Source: Scatosoma sp045652965 (GTDB lineage Bacteria; Bacillota; Clostridia; Christensenellales; Borkfalkiaceae). From it: 64,000 nucleotides of DNA. The notes under the pieces were generated by a model, which saw only the letters and a program-made list of their open reading frames with translations, did no database searches and was not told the origin of the DNA. A program made the translations under genes and the position numbers. The stretch lies in NCBI GenBank assembly GCA_045652965.1, contig JAZOLI010000092.1:1-64000 (forward strand), read 5' to 3'. This document shows positions 48,361-56,208 of this stretch, in pieces (the first letter of the stretch is position 1; each line of letters begins with the position of its first letter).

Positions 48361-49050
48361 ATGGCAGGCAACGAACACAAAGGACATAGAGAGCGTTTGC
48401 GCGCTAAAGTGATCGCGGATGCGTGTTGCGAACACGAATATTTAGAAATGTTCCTTTGCTATGCCATTCCACGCAAAAACACCAACGACATTGCGCATAG
48501 GCTTCTTTCTAAATTTGGGTGTTTGCCGAGCGTGCTCTCCGCGCCCATGGAAGAATTGCAAAGCGTGGAAGGCGTTGGCGACGGCGCGGCGGCGCTTTTA
48601 AAGTGCATGGGGAAATTTTGCGAAGATTACATGGGCTTGTTCCAAGCTTCCAACGCCTTGCCTGAAACGTACGAGCGGGATAAATTTCTTGCGTTTATTA
48701 ACCAAACCTACGCGAGGTTGGATAAGGAAGTGCTCGACGTTTATTTGATGGATTCTAACAGCAAAATTTTCCGCCGTGAACGCTTTTCTTCTAATCGGGA
48801 AATGAAGGTGTGGGTGGACGGAGAAGCATTTGCTTCCCTGCTTGTCAAAACGCGACCTTCAGGTGTGATTTTGGTGCACAACCATCCGTTCGGAGAGCCT
48901 GAGCCTTCCGCATTAGACGATCAAACGACAAGACAATGCTCGCAAATTTGCAGCGTGCAAAACGTCGTTTTGTGCAATCATTTTATCTATGCGAATCGTG
49001 GAATATACGATTATTATGGTAGCGGTAAGCTCTCCAAAGCAAGGTGCTAA
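48361..49050 (+). CDS. radC: RadC family JAB-domain protein
   Basis: 229 residues. An N-terminal helix-hairpin-helix-like region (VEGVGDGAAALLK) is followed by the JAB/MPN metalloprotease-fold domain with HNHPFGEPEPSALDD (about 178-192), the zinc HxH...SxxD motif. RadC proteins have long been tied to DNA repair, but the exact activity is unsettled. AAAGGAG precedes the ATG. Here it is a free chromosomal gene in front of a HAD phosphatase. Confidence 0.93.
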   Translation: MAGNEHKGHRERLRAKVIADACCEHEYLEMFLCYAIPRKNTNDIAHRLLSKFGCLPSVLSAPMEELQSVEGVGDGAAALLKCMGKFCEDYMGLFQASNALPETYERDKFLAFINQTYARLDKEVLDVYLMDSNSKIFRRERFSSNREMKVWVDGEAFASLLVKTRPSGVILVHNHPFGEPEPSALDDQTTRQCSQICSVQNVVLCNHFIYANRGIYDYYGSGKLSKARC

Positions 49051-49095
49051 ACGAAAAGAAGTTAAGGCGATTTTAGAAAAATGGGGTAGGCAGGT

Positions 49096-49749
49096 ATGTA
49101 TCAAACGGTTATTTTTGATTTGGACGGCACGCTTTTGGATACGCTTGACGATTTGACGGCGTCGGTGAATTTTGCGCTTGCAAGTTTTTCGTTGCCTGTG
49201 CGCACGAGAGAAGAAGTGCGCGTATTTGTGGGAAACGGCATCGTGAAACTTATAGAGCGCGCGATTGGCTATAATCATCCCCAATTTCAACAAATCTTCC
49301 AAACCTTTCGCGAGCATTACGGCGCGCATTGTAAGGATAAAACGAAAGAATACGTGGGGATCACTCCCCTTTTAAAGGCGCTCAAAGCGCAAGGCGTGCA
49401 AACGGCGGTGGTGTCGAACAAGGCGGATTTTGCCGTGAAAGCGTTGGCGGCGGAATATTTCCCCGATCTTTTAGAAGAAGCGGTGGGGGAAAACGAAGCG
49501 GCTGGCATTGCCAAAAAGCCTGCGCCCGATGCCCTGCTTGCGGTGATGAAAAATTTAAACGCCGAGAAAAACACCACGGTTTACGTGGGCGATTCGGAAG
49601 TGGATATCCAAACGGCAAAGAACGCTGGGGTGGATTGTATTTCCGTGGTTTGGGGTTTTAAAGACGAAGAATTTTTGGTTGAAAACGGCGCAACGACGCT
49701 TGTCAAAGACCCGAATGACATTTTAGCACTTTGCAAGGAGAGAGCATGA
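49096..49749 (+). CDS. HAD-family phosphatase, phosphoglycolate phosphatase type
   Basis: 217 residues. Catalytic motif I FDLDGTLLDT (nucleophile Asp at 8), motif II in VVSNKADF, motif III lysine in GIAKKPAPD and motif IV VGDSEVDIQTAKNAG are all present with a helical cap (about 18-80). Gph-type enzymes remove phosphate from 2-phosphoglycolate; other small sugar phosphates are possible. GGTAGGCAGG precedes the ATG. Its stop TGA overlaps the cysK start, so the two are coupled. Confidence 0.92.
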   Translation: MYQTVIFDLDGTLLDTLDDLTASVNFALASFSLPVRTREEVRVFVGNGIVKLIERAIGYNHPQFQQIFQTFREHYGAHCKDKTKEYVGITPLLKALKAQGVQTAVVSNKADFAVKALAAEYFPDLLEEAVGENEAAGIAKKPAPDALLAVMKNLNAEKNTTVYVGDSEVDIQTAKNAGVDCISVVWGFKDEEFLVENGATTLVKDPNDILALCKERA

Positions 49750-50654
49750 TGAGCGTGGAAAAATCGATAGGCAATACACCGCTTGTGGAACTTAAAAACC
49801 TGCAAAAAAAATATGCGTTAAAAGGCAAAATTTTTGCCAAGCTCGAATGGTTTAACCCCGCAGGCTCTATCAAAGATCGGGTGGCGAAAGCGATCGTGGA
49901 CGACGCCGAAGCATCGGGCAGGTTGCTCCCAGGCGGCACGGTGATTGAAGCAACGAGCGGAAACACGGGCATTGGGCTTGCGTTCGTGGCGGCCGAGCGT
50001 GGATATAAAGCGGTGATCGTGATGCCCGATTCGATGAGCGTGGAACGCCAAAAACTCATCAAAGATTATGGTGGGGAGATCCTTTTAACGGACGGCGCGC
50101 TTGGCATGCAAGGCGCGGTCGAAAAGGCGGAAGAGTTAAAAAGAGAAACGCCCAATTCGATTATCGCAGGGCAATTTGAAAATCCTGTGTGTGCAAACGT
50201 GCATTATACGACGACGGGTAGGGAAATTTACGCGCAAACGAATGGGCAAACGGACGTGTTCGTGGCAGGCGTTGGCACGGGCGGCACGATCACGGGCGTG
50301 GGGAGATATTTAAAAGAGAAAAACCCTAAAACGAAAGTGGTGGCGGTAGAACCGCTTTCTTCGCCCTTGCTTTCCAAGGGATATGCAGGCAAGCACGCTA
50401 TCCAAGGCATCGGTGCGAATTTTATCCCATCGGTGCTGGATCAAAACATTTACGACGAAGTGGTGGGTGTTTCCAACGAAAACGCTTTTGCTTGGGCAAA
50501 AGAAGTGAACGCCGTGGAAAATTTGTTTACAGGCATCTCTTCGGGTGCGGCGCTTTGTGCTGCGATCGAGCTTGCTTGCCGCGAAGAAAACGCGGGCAAA
50601 AACATCGTGGTGATTTTTCCTGATTCGGGAGAACGATACCTTTCTGTTTTATAA
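49746..50654 (+). CDS. cysK: cysteine synthase (O-acetylserine sulfhydrylase)
   Basis: 302 residues, PLP enzyme of fold type II. IGNTPLVEL opens the protein, EWFNPAGSIKDR holds the PLP lysine, EATSGNTGIGLAF is the substrate loop and GVGTGGTITGVG binds the PLP phosphate. It makes L-cysteine from O-acetylserine and sulfide. AAGGAGAG lies 5-8 nt before ATG 49746/49749; the longer TTG start is on top of that site. No cysE is adjacent. Confidence 0.94.
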   Translation: MMSVEKSIGNTPLVELKNLQKKYALKGKIFAKLEWFNPAGSIKDRVAKAIVDDAEASGRLLPGGTVIEATSGNTGIGLAFVAAERGYKAVIVMPDSMSVERQKLIKDYGGEILLTDGALGMQGAVEKAEELKRETPNSIIAGQFENPVCANVHYTTTGREIYAQTNGQTDVFVAGVGTGGTITGVGRYLKEKNPKTKVVAVEPLSSPLLSKGYAGKHAIQGIGANFIPSVLDQNIYDEVVGVSNENAFAWAKEVNAVENLFTGISSGAALCAAIELACREENAGKNIVVIFPDSGERYLSVL

Positions 50655-50673
50655 AAGCGAAACAAAACAAAAA

Positions 50674-50697
50674 ACACCCTGATCGGGTGTTTTTTTA
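50674..50697. terminator. terminator between cysK and mgtE
   Basis: ACACCC/GGGTGT stem with TGATC loop, A6 on the left and T7 on the right; it serves both convergent genes. Confidence 0.85.
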
Positions 50698-50711
50698 TTG
50701 CTTACATTTCG

Positions 50712-52070
50712 TTATAACGCGCCTAAAATGGACACGGCGAACATGCAATAGATGGTCAAGGATAACACGTCGACGAGCGTCGTGATGAAGGGGGACGCCA
50801 CCACGGCAGGGTCGAGCCGCATTTTTTTAGCGAGCAAGGGCAAAATCGCACCGATAAGCTTGGCAAACAAGATGGTGACGAACATGGAAAGGGAAATAAC
50901 CAAAGCTACCATTGCGCCGTTTTGGACGGCATACAGACGATCGATAAACAGTGTTTTTAAAAAACACGCCGCCGCCAAAATTGCGCCGAGCAAAACGGAA
51001 ACGCGGATCTCTTTCCAAACCACTTTCCAAAGATCGGAAAATTTCACTTCGTTTAAGGCGATCCCGCGGATAATCATTGCGCTTGCTTGCGAGCCTGCGT
51101 TCCCGCCCGTGCCCATAAGCATGGGCATACACGCCGTGAGCACGATGCCATAAACGGGCATGTTCAGCGTGCTTTCGTTTGCCGAAATGATCAAGCCTGA
51201 AAAGGTGGACGATACGAGCAAAATCAAAAGCCAAGGCAAACGGTTCAAGCAAATGCGCCATACGTTGGTTTTTAAATAGGGTTTATCCGTCGGCATGACG
51301 GCTGCCATTTTCGAAATGTCTTCCGTGTTCTCCTCACGCAAAACGGTCATGGCGTCGTCTACCGTTACGATACCAACCAGCCGCGATTCTTTATCAACGA
51401 TGGGGAGTGCTAAAAAGCCGTAATCGGAAATTTTGCGCGCGACCTGTTCTTTGTCGTCTTCCGTTTGTGCGAAGATCACGTTTTCGTTCATGATCTCGCC
51501 AAGCGTTGCTTGCTTTTGCGCCAGCAACAAATCTTTTGCCGTCACCAAACCTAAGAGCTTGTTCGTTTCGTCCGTCACGTAGCAAGTGTAAATGGTTTCC
51601 TTATCGATTGCCGTTTTGCGTATGCGTTCAAACGCCTGCTCTACCGTCATTGATTTTCTAAGCGCAACGAACTCGATCGTCATGATGCTGCCTGCGCTAT
51701 CTTTCGGATATTGCAAAATTTGATTGATATATTCGCGCGTTTGTGCATCGCTTTGTGCGAGTACGCGTTTGACTACGCTTGCGGGCATTTCTTCGATCAA
51801 ATCGACGGTGTCGTCCAAAAAGAGCTCGTCCATAACCGCTCGAAGCTCTTTATCGTTGAGCTTGCAAAGCAGGCGTTCTTTGATGTCACCATCCATTTCC
51901 ACAAACGTTTCCGCCGCTAAATCTTTGGGCAGGATACGGAAAAGCACCGGGACGTCCGTTTCGTTTTCAATTTCTTCAAAAATACGTGCCAAATCGGTTG
52001 CGTTCATGGTGGCAACCATCGGCTTTAAAGCGGAAAATTTCCGCTCGGATAAAAGCTGTAAAATTTCCAT
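50712..52070 (-). CDS. mgtE: magnesium transporter MgtE
   Basis: 452 residues. N-terminal MgtE_N helical domain (about 1-125, DDTVDLIEEMPASVVKRVL), two CBS domains (about 135-255, TIYTCYVTDET and GFLALPIVDKESRLVGIVTVDD) and a C-terminal five-helix channel with the pore signature GTGGNAGSQASAMIIR. It carries Mg2+ into the cell and closes when the CBS domains bind Mg2+. GGAAGGTAG precedes the ATG. No Mg2+ (M-box) riboswitch is visible in the short upstream gap. Confidence 0.96.
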   Translation of the reverse strand: MEILQLLSERKFSALKPMVATMNATDLARIFEEIENETDVPVLFRILPKDLAAETFVEMDGDIKERLLCKLNDKELRAVMDELFLDDTVDLIEEMPASVVKRVLAQSDAQTREYINQILQYPKDSAGSIMTIEFVALRKSMTVEQAFERIRKTAIDKETIYTCYVTDETNKLLGLVTAKDLLLAQKQATLGEIMNENVIFAQTEDDKEQVARKISDYGFLALPIVDKESRLVGIVTVDDAMTVLREENTEDISKMAAVMPTDKPYLKTNVWRICLNRLPWLLILLVSSTFSGLIISANESTLNMPVYGIVLTACMPMLMGTGGNAGSQASAMIIRGIALNEVKFSDLWKVVWKEIRVSVLLGAILAAACFLKTLFIDRLYAVQNGAMVALVISLSMFVTILFAKLIGAILPLLAKKMRLDPAVVASPFITTLVDVLSLTIYCMFAVSILGAL

Positions 52071-52205
52071 TTCTACTCTACCTTCCTAAAATTTTTTTTT
52101 GTTTTAAGATGGCGTAGAACGCTTTTTCGTTAAAAGTACGCAAAAAAAGAAGGCTTTTTCGCGTAAAAACGAGTTAGCGGCACTACGCTTGTGCTACTAT
52201 GACTA
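52071..52205 (-). other. short gap with no gene
   Basis: 135 nt between mgtE and the upstream surface-protein gene. A small AGCAC/GTGCT pairing exists on the minus strand but there is no clear terminator, promoter or riboswitch. Confidence 0.4.
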
Positions 52206-54563
52206 TCACTCATAATCGTCGCCTCCTTTTTTCTTTCGTAAAAATAGATAATCGGTTAAAATGCAAATGGCGGCAAAGCCAAGCAAGAGATAGGCAAGGC
52301 GGAACACTGAATCGTCGTCGCTTGCCTTACCCACTTCGATCGTTTCGCTTGTTTGGGGGAGCCCGTTAAAATCGGTGACGAACGCTTGGGGGATATACCC
52401 CGTTTTGATCTCTCCGTTTTTGCTTTCGTAAGATACGTGGAAATAAGCGTGGTCAAGCTCTTTAATTTCGCCAAGAACTGTCACTTGTGCGCCGCGAGCA
52501 AGCTCGCCCGATTTTAAAAGTTCGGTTAAATAGGGGAATTTATAAAGGGTGATCGCGCTCGTGATATAGCCCGTTTTTTGTTCTTCCGTGCCATATTCCG
52601 TGCGGTAAGCATCCGCTTCCATTGGCTCGCAAGAAGAAATTAAGGCGAGATAGGTGCGATACGTTCCTGCGGTTTTGTCATATTCGGCGAGAAGATAATA
52701 TCTCTCCGTTTCGCCAATTTTGAGCGCCGTTCTTTCCCCGTTTGCTCGCTCAAAGCGCACGTAAGGAAAATGCTCCGCGCCGCTAAGCGTTTGCAAATCA
52801 AATTCGACAAGCAAGGCGTTTTCCGTCGTTTTTACCACGGAAAATTCCGCGCTTGCGTTTTCAAAAATTCTTTCGTCTGTGCCCTGCACTTTTATCGTTT
52901 TTACCGTGGGAAGCGAAAGGGCGGTCGATTGAATAAGATAATTGCCTTCGCATAAGATATACGTTTCATTTTCTTCCACGCCGAATGCAAAGGAAGTTAA
53001 AATCGGCGTTGCGTTTGGATCGTTATAATAAACGAGCGTGTCGTCGAAATTAAAGATCGCGCCGTCTTCGCGATAGAGCGCATCGTTTGCAAGCGCGTAG
53101 ATCGTGCCGTTATAATCCACGCCAAGCTTCGTCGTTGCGGTGGGCAGGTTTTCACAAACTTTTTCCCCTGCTTCGATAGAAGAAGTGAACGCCGATTCCG
53201 TGAAAACGAACACATCGCTTCCAGAAAGGATATATAAATTGCCGTAAACGTCCGCCGTTAAAGCCTTTGGATAGCGTGTGGACGTTTTTTTCGTTTCCAT
53301 TGCCACCCATGCGCCCGTTTCTTCGCTTGTTTGCAAGGTGTAGGCATAGTTGTTTTCGCTGATTAGATAATAGGTGCCATATACGCTTGCCGTGCCCACA
53401 ATTTTGCCGTTGAAAGTGGAAAATTGCCCGATTGGCTCGCCGTAGGTTTCCTTGTCAAGGCTATACAAAACCGCCTTTTCTTCGTTTGCAAGCAAGAGCG
53501 TTTTCTCGTTTGCGCTTACAAACAAGGGGGGCAGGGTTGCGCTGATTGCTTTTTCAAACGTTTTCGTTTTGCGGTTATACACCGACACGCGCGCGTTTCC
53601 GTTGTCCGCGATAAAAAGTTTATCGCCAAACAAGCAGGTATCCGTTGCCCCACTCAAACGGTGTGGGGAATCGGATGAAGCACTAATTTCAAAATTAGTG
53701 AAATTGTTCGTTTCCGTCGAATATTGCAAAATGGTTGCATCGCTTGATGCAATCGTGTAAAAATATTTTCCGAAAGCACTCACGGCGGAAAATTCTTCCG
53801 CTTCCGATTTGAAGAGCATAGCGCTATCGCTTATTTGCGAGAGCGGATAGGCTACAAATTCTCCTGCCGCGTTCGTGCAAGCAAGAACGCCGTCGTTAAT
53901 TGCGATATGGTTGATTTGCTTGGAAAAAATTGCGAAAGTTGCTTTACTCGGATCGGGCTCGGTTTGCGATTTCGGGTCGATCTTCATTAGATAATTGTCG
54001 GCGCGGACAAAATATAATTCCCCGTTCCAAAAAGACAAAGTGGAAACGTTGTTCCATTTTAAAGCGACGGGGGAAAGAGCTTCGCTTGCAAGCGAAAGAG
54101 TGTAAAGATCTTCTTGCGCGTTCGTAAAATATAAATCGTTTCCGTGGACCGTGAACGTGCCGCAGGCAAGGTCGATTTTCTTTTCCGCGCCCGTTTCTAC
54201 GTTTAAGGCATAGAAATTGGTGCTAACCGAGCTATCTAAAAAATACAACGTGCCGTATTCGTCGAATTGGAGTTTGGTGACGGTGCTCTCGGGTGCGTTC
54301 TCTTCGCCGTGTTCAAATTTTTTATATTCGCCGTCTTGACGATCGTAAACGTAAATGGCGTTTCCGTCGGCAATCGCCGTGTAGTTTTCAATAACCGCTA
54401 CGTCCGTTGGAGAAGTTAAAGGCAAATATTCTTCGTAAGTTTGCGGGGCAATCAAGCGCTCCGTTTTTTCGCTCGCTTGCGCTTCAACCGATTGCGCCGC
54501 GAACGGCATCACCGTCGCGGTTGCTAAAAAAATGGAGAACATTGCAAGCATTTTTTTCTTCAT
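52206..54563 (-). CDS. secreted beta-propeller/SH3-like protein with C-terminal membrane anchor
   Basis: 785 residues. A signal peptide (about 1-30, ending VEAQA) is followed by a long series of ~40-residue four-strand blades with phrases such as NAIYVYDRQDGEYKKF, GDKLFIADNGNARVSVYNR (an NHL-like blade) and GNLYILSGSDVFVF. At about 670-735 an SH3-type unit appears (LLKSGELARGAQVTVLG...GYIPQAFV), then a C-terminal helix (about 755-775) and KKKGGDDYE tail inside. The outer domain probably binds wall or a ligand. ATG 54563 lies 8 nt after a TATAAT with no ribosome site. Partner unknown. Confidence 0.75.
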   Translation of the reverse strand: MKKKMLAMFSIFLATATVMPFAAQSVEAQASEKTERLIAPQTYEEYLPLTSPTDVAVIENYTAIADGNAIYVYDRQDGEYKKFEHGEENAPESTVTKLQFDEYGTLYFLDSSVSTNFYALNVETGAEKKIDLACGTFTVHGNDLYFTNAQEDLYTLSLASEALSPVALKWNNVSTLSFWNGELYFVRADNYLMKIDPKSQTEPDPSKATFAIFSKQINHIAINDGVLACTNAAGEFVAYPLSQISDSAMLFKSEAEEFSAVSAFGKYFYTIASSDATILQYSTETNNFTNFEISASSDSPHRLSGATDTCLFGDKLFIADNGNARVSVYNRKTKTFEKAISATLPPLFVSANEKTLLLANEEKAVLYSLDKETYGEPIGQFSTFNGKIVGTASVYGTYYLISENNYAYTLQTSEETGAWVAMETKKTSTRYPKALTADVYGNLYILSGSDVFVFTESAFTSSIEAGEKVCENLPTATTKLGVDYNGTIYALANDALYREDGAIFNFDDTLVYYNDPNATPILTSFAFGVEENETYILCEGNYLIQSTALSLPTVKTIKVQGTDERIFENASAEFSVVKTTENALLVEFDLQTLSGAEHFPYVRFERANGERTALKIGETERYYLLAEYDKTAGTYRTYLALISSCEPMEADAYRTEYGTEEQKTGYITSAITLYKFPYLTELLKSGELARGAQVTVLGEIKELDHAYFHVSYESKNGEIKTGYIPQAFVTDFNGLPQTSETIEVGKASDDDSVFRLAYLLLGFAAICILTDYLFLRKKKGGDDYE

Positions 54564-54571
54564 ACACTTTC

Positions 54572-54600
54572 ATTATACCACTTTTAAGAAAAAAAAGCAA
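54572..54600 (-). promoter_or_regulatory. promoter of the propeller gene (leaderless spacing)
   Basis: TTGCTT (54600-54595), 17 bp, TATAAT (54577-54572) on the minus strand. The ATG lies 8 nt past the -10. Confidence 0.75.
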
Positions 54601-54783
54601 GAGTTCGACAATATTTTTTATTTCTATCAGCATATTTGGAAATTTTTACCAAACAGGCACTATGTTGTCATATTTAACGATATATACTATCATCAAAAGC
54701 GAACAAATGTTCGGATTTTGCTCAAAAAGTTGAAATGGGGTGGGTTGCGAGTTTGTCAATCTATGCCATAATGCGGGAGCAAA

Positions 54784-54822
54784 CGGCAAGGAAGATTGCT
54801 TCGCTTTGCTCGCAATGAAAGA
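54784..54822. repeat. dispersed palindromic repeat (GATTGCTTCGCTTTGCTCGC type)
   Basis: The block GGAAGATTGCTTCGCTTTGC and the following TCGCAATGAAAG includes a short ATTGC...GCAAT palindrome. Very similar short repeats are scattered in many unrelated bacterial genomes, and their minus-strand reading (SFIASKAKQSSLP) is a well-known false protein. It lies between the surface-protein promoter and the phage-type regulator. Confidence 0.6.
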
Positions 54823-54846
54823 AAGAATAAAGAACGAAGTGAGGTG

Positions 54847-55374
54847 ATGAAAGTGAAAAATTACGTCAAAGCGGTGTTGTATGGTTATCCGCTGTTGGAA
54901 ACGGTGAGTGAAGATTATCAGGCGCATATTCAAAACAAGGCGGCGCTTTCCGTGAGAACGGATAAATCGGCGTTTGAGCTTGCCGTGGAGCTTGCCGGCG
55001 AAGTTTGCAAAAAAAAGAACTTTGAATGGCTGAAAGGGTGTGTCGAAACGGCTTTGGACATGCTTTCTGACGTGGAGAAAACTTTGATTGCCGCAAGATA
55101 TTTTGGGAAGCGGAGAAAAATGAAAAAGGCGTTGCCTTTGGACGAGCCGTTGCCGAAAACGGAGATTGCCGCTTGGAGCGAAAGCAAATATTTTCGATTT
55201 CAAAACAGGCTTTCAAAAAAAGTGGAAGCGATTTTGCTTCGGCTTGGGTTGAGTGAAAAACTCTTTGAAGAGAAATTTGCCCAAACGGAAATTTTTGAAA
55301 AAATTTACCGCTTTGTTTGCGAAGGCAAAGATCAAAAAATTTCGCAAAGGGCAGAGCGGTGGCTCAGAGAGTGA
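54847..55374 (+). CDS. phage-type late-transcription regulator-like protein
   Basis: 175 residues, helical and charged. LSDVEKTLIAARYFGKRRK (about 74-92) resembles sigma-factor region 4 / ArpU-RinA type helix-turn-helix, and the C-terminal half continues as amphipathic helices (FRFQNRLSKKVEAILLRLG). Proteins of this kind lie just upstream of terminase genes in Firmicutes phages and switch on late genes; here terminase starts 0.8 kb downstream. GTGAGGTG precedes ATG 54847. The family assignment is tentative. Confidence 0.5.
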   Translation: MKVKNYVKAVLYGYPLLETVSEDYQAHIQNKAALSVRTDKSAFELAVELAGEVCKKKNFEWLKGCVETALDMLSDVEKTLIAARYFGKRRKMKKALPLDEPLPKTEIAAWSESKYFRFQNRLSKKVEAILLRLGLSEKLFEEKFAQTEIFEKIYRFVCEGKDQKISQRAERWLRE

Positions 55375-55446
55375 GAGTGAAATAGATAAAAGATAATAGA
55401 GAATAGAGAATAGAAGTGGAAAGTTTTTTAAAATAAGAAAAAAAAT

Positions 55447-56154
55447 TTATTCTTCGTTGTCGTAGGGCGAGCGTTTGGGTGGGCGTAAAATGAGCGCCGC
55501 AAGCACGGGCACGAGCAAGCAAAGCGCTATCAAAATGGCAATTTGCATGGGCGTTGATTGCTCTTCCTTGGGAGGCTCTTCCATTTTGTCTTGCTCGGCG
55601 TTTGCTTCTTGCCATTCGGCGTATTCGGAATTTACATCATAGGTTAAATCGGCGGGCTTTGGAATGTAGCCGAACGAGCCGTCGCGAAGAATATACGAAT
55701 ACGTTTCAGAGCCGATGCGATAATCGCCATAATAGGCGCAAGTGACGGTGATTTGATCGAGAAAACCTGAGCTTGGAACGTTCGCGCCGCCGATCGTATA
55801 ATGCACGTCGATTAAACGATAGAGATAGGGGCGTTTGGGAACGTAGGGCACGGGGGTGAGATCACTCGTTTTTGCATAGCCGATCAATTTTTGAACGTAT
55901 GTGTCGTCGTAGAGATATTCCACTTTGCAAAATTCGCTGTCGGCTTCGAGAATTTTAACGTAGTAGGTTTTAGGCAACAGGAAAACGCCGCGCTTTTCAT
56001 CGCGAGAAGAATAGAAAAACGCTTCGTCGGTTAGCACGCAGGCATACGATTCCGCCACGAGCACATCCGCTGAAACGGCAAGGGCGGTTGGTGTGAAAAA
56101 AGGGGATAAGAAAAATAAAAGCGGCATAAACGCCGATAAAATAAACTTTTTCAT
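55447..56154 (-). CDS. secreted SH3-like protein with C-terminal membrane anchor
   Basis: 235 residues. Signal peptide 1-27 (MKKFILSAFMPLLFF, cut after ALA), then a beta-rich SH3-like domain (VFLLPKTYYVKILEADSEF, KLIGYAKTSDLTP, GSFGYIPKPADL), an acidic linker and a C-terminal helix (about 205-225) with PPKRSPYDNEE inside. The layout is a small version of the 785-residue protein at 52.2-54.6 kb. ATG 56154 is 7 nt after a TATAAT (56167-56162) with no ribosome site. It is divergent from the terminase gene, so it is either host or a phage-carried extra gene. Confidence 0.75.
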   Translation of the reverse strand: MKKFILSAFMPLLFFLSPFFTPTALAVSADVLVAESYACVLTDEAFFYSSRDEKRGVFLLPKTYYVKILEADSEFCKVEYLYDDTYVQKLIGYAKTSDLTPVPYVPKRPYLYRLIDVHYTIGGANVPSSGFLDQITVTCAYYGDYRIGSETYSYILRDGSFGYIPKPADLTYDVNSEYAEWQEANAEQDKMEEPPKEEQSTPMQIAILIALCLLVPVLAALILRPPKRSPYDNEE

Positions 56155-56161
56155 AGCTTTG

Positions 56162-56167
56162 ATTATA
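56162..56167 (-). promoter_or_regulatory. -10 box of the SH3-like gene (leaderless spacing)
   Basis: TATAAT on the minus strand, 7 nt before the ATG. No good -35 is seen at 16-18 bp, so confidence is limited. Confidence 0.5.
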
Positions 56168-56208
56168 TCTGGTTTTTGGCGGTTGATTTTGCCGTTTGCA
56201 AGGGGATT

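Noticed and set aside
52071..52205. Mg2+ (M-box) riboswitch upstream of mgtE
   Set aside because: The gap is only 135 nt and I see no M-box core helices or terminator.
54646..55203. 185-codon minus-strand frame with SFIASKAKQSSLP
   Set aside because: A known false protein from a dispersed repeat, and it overlaps the phage-type regulator.
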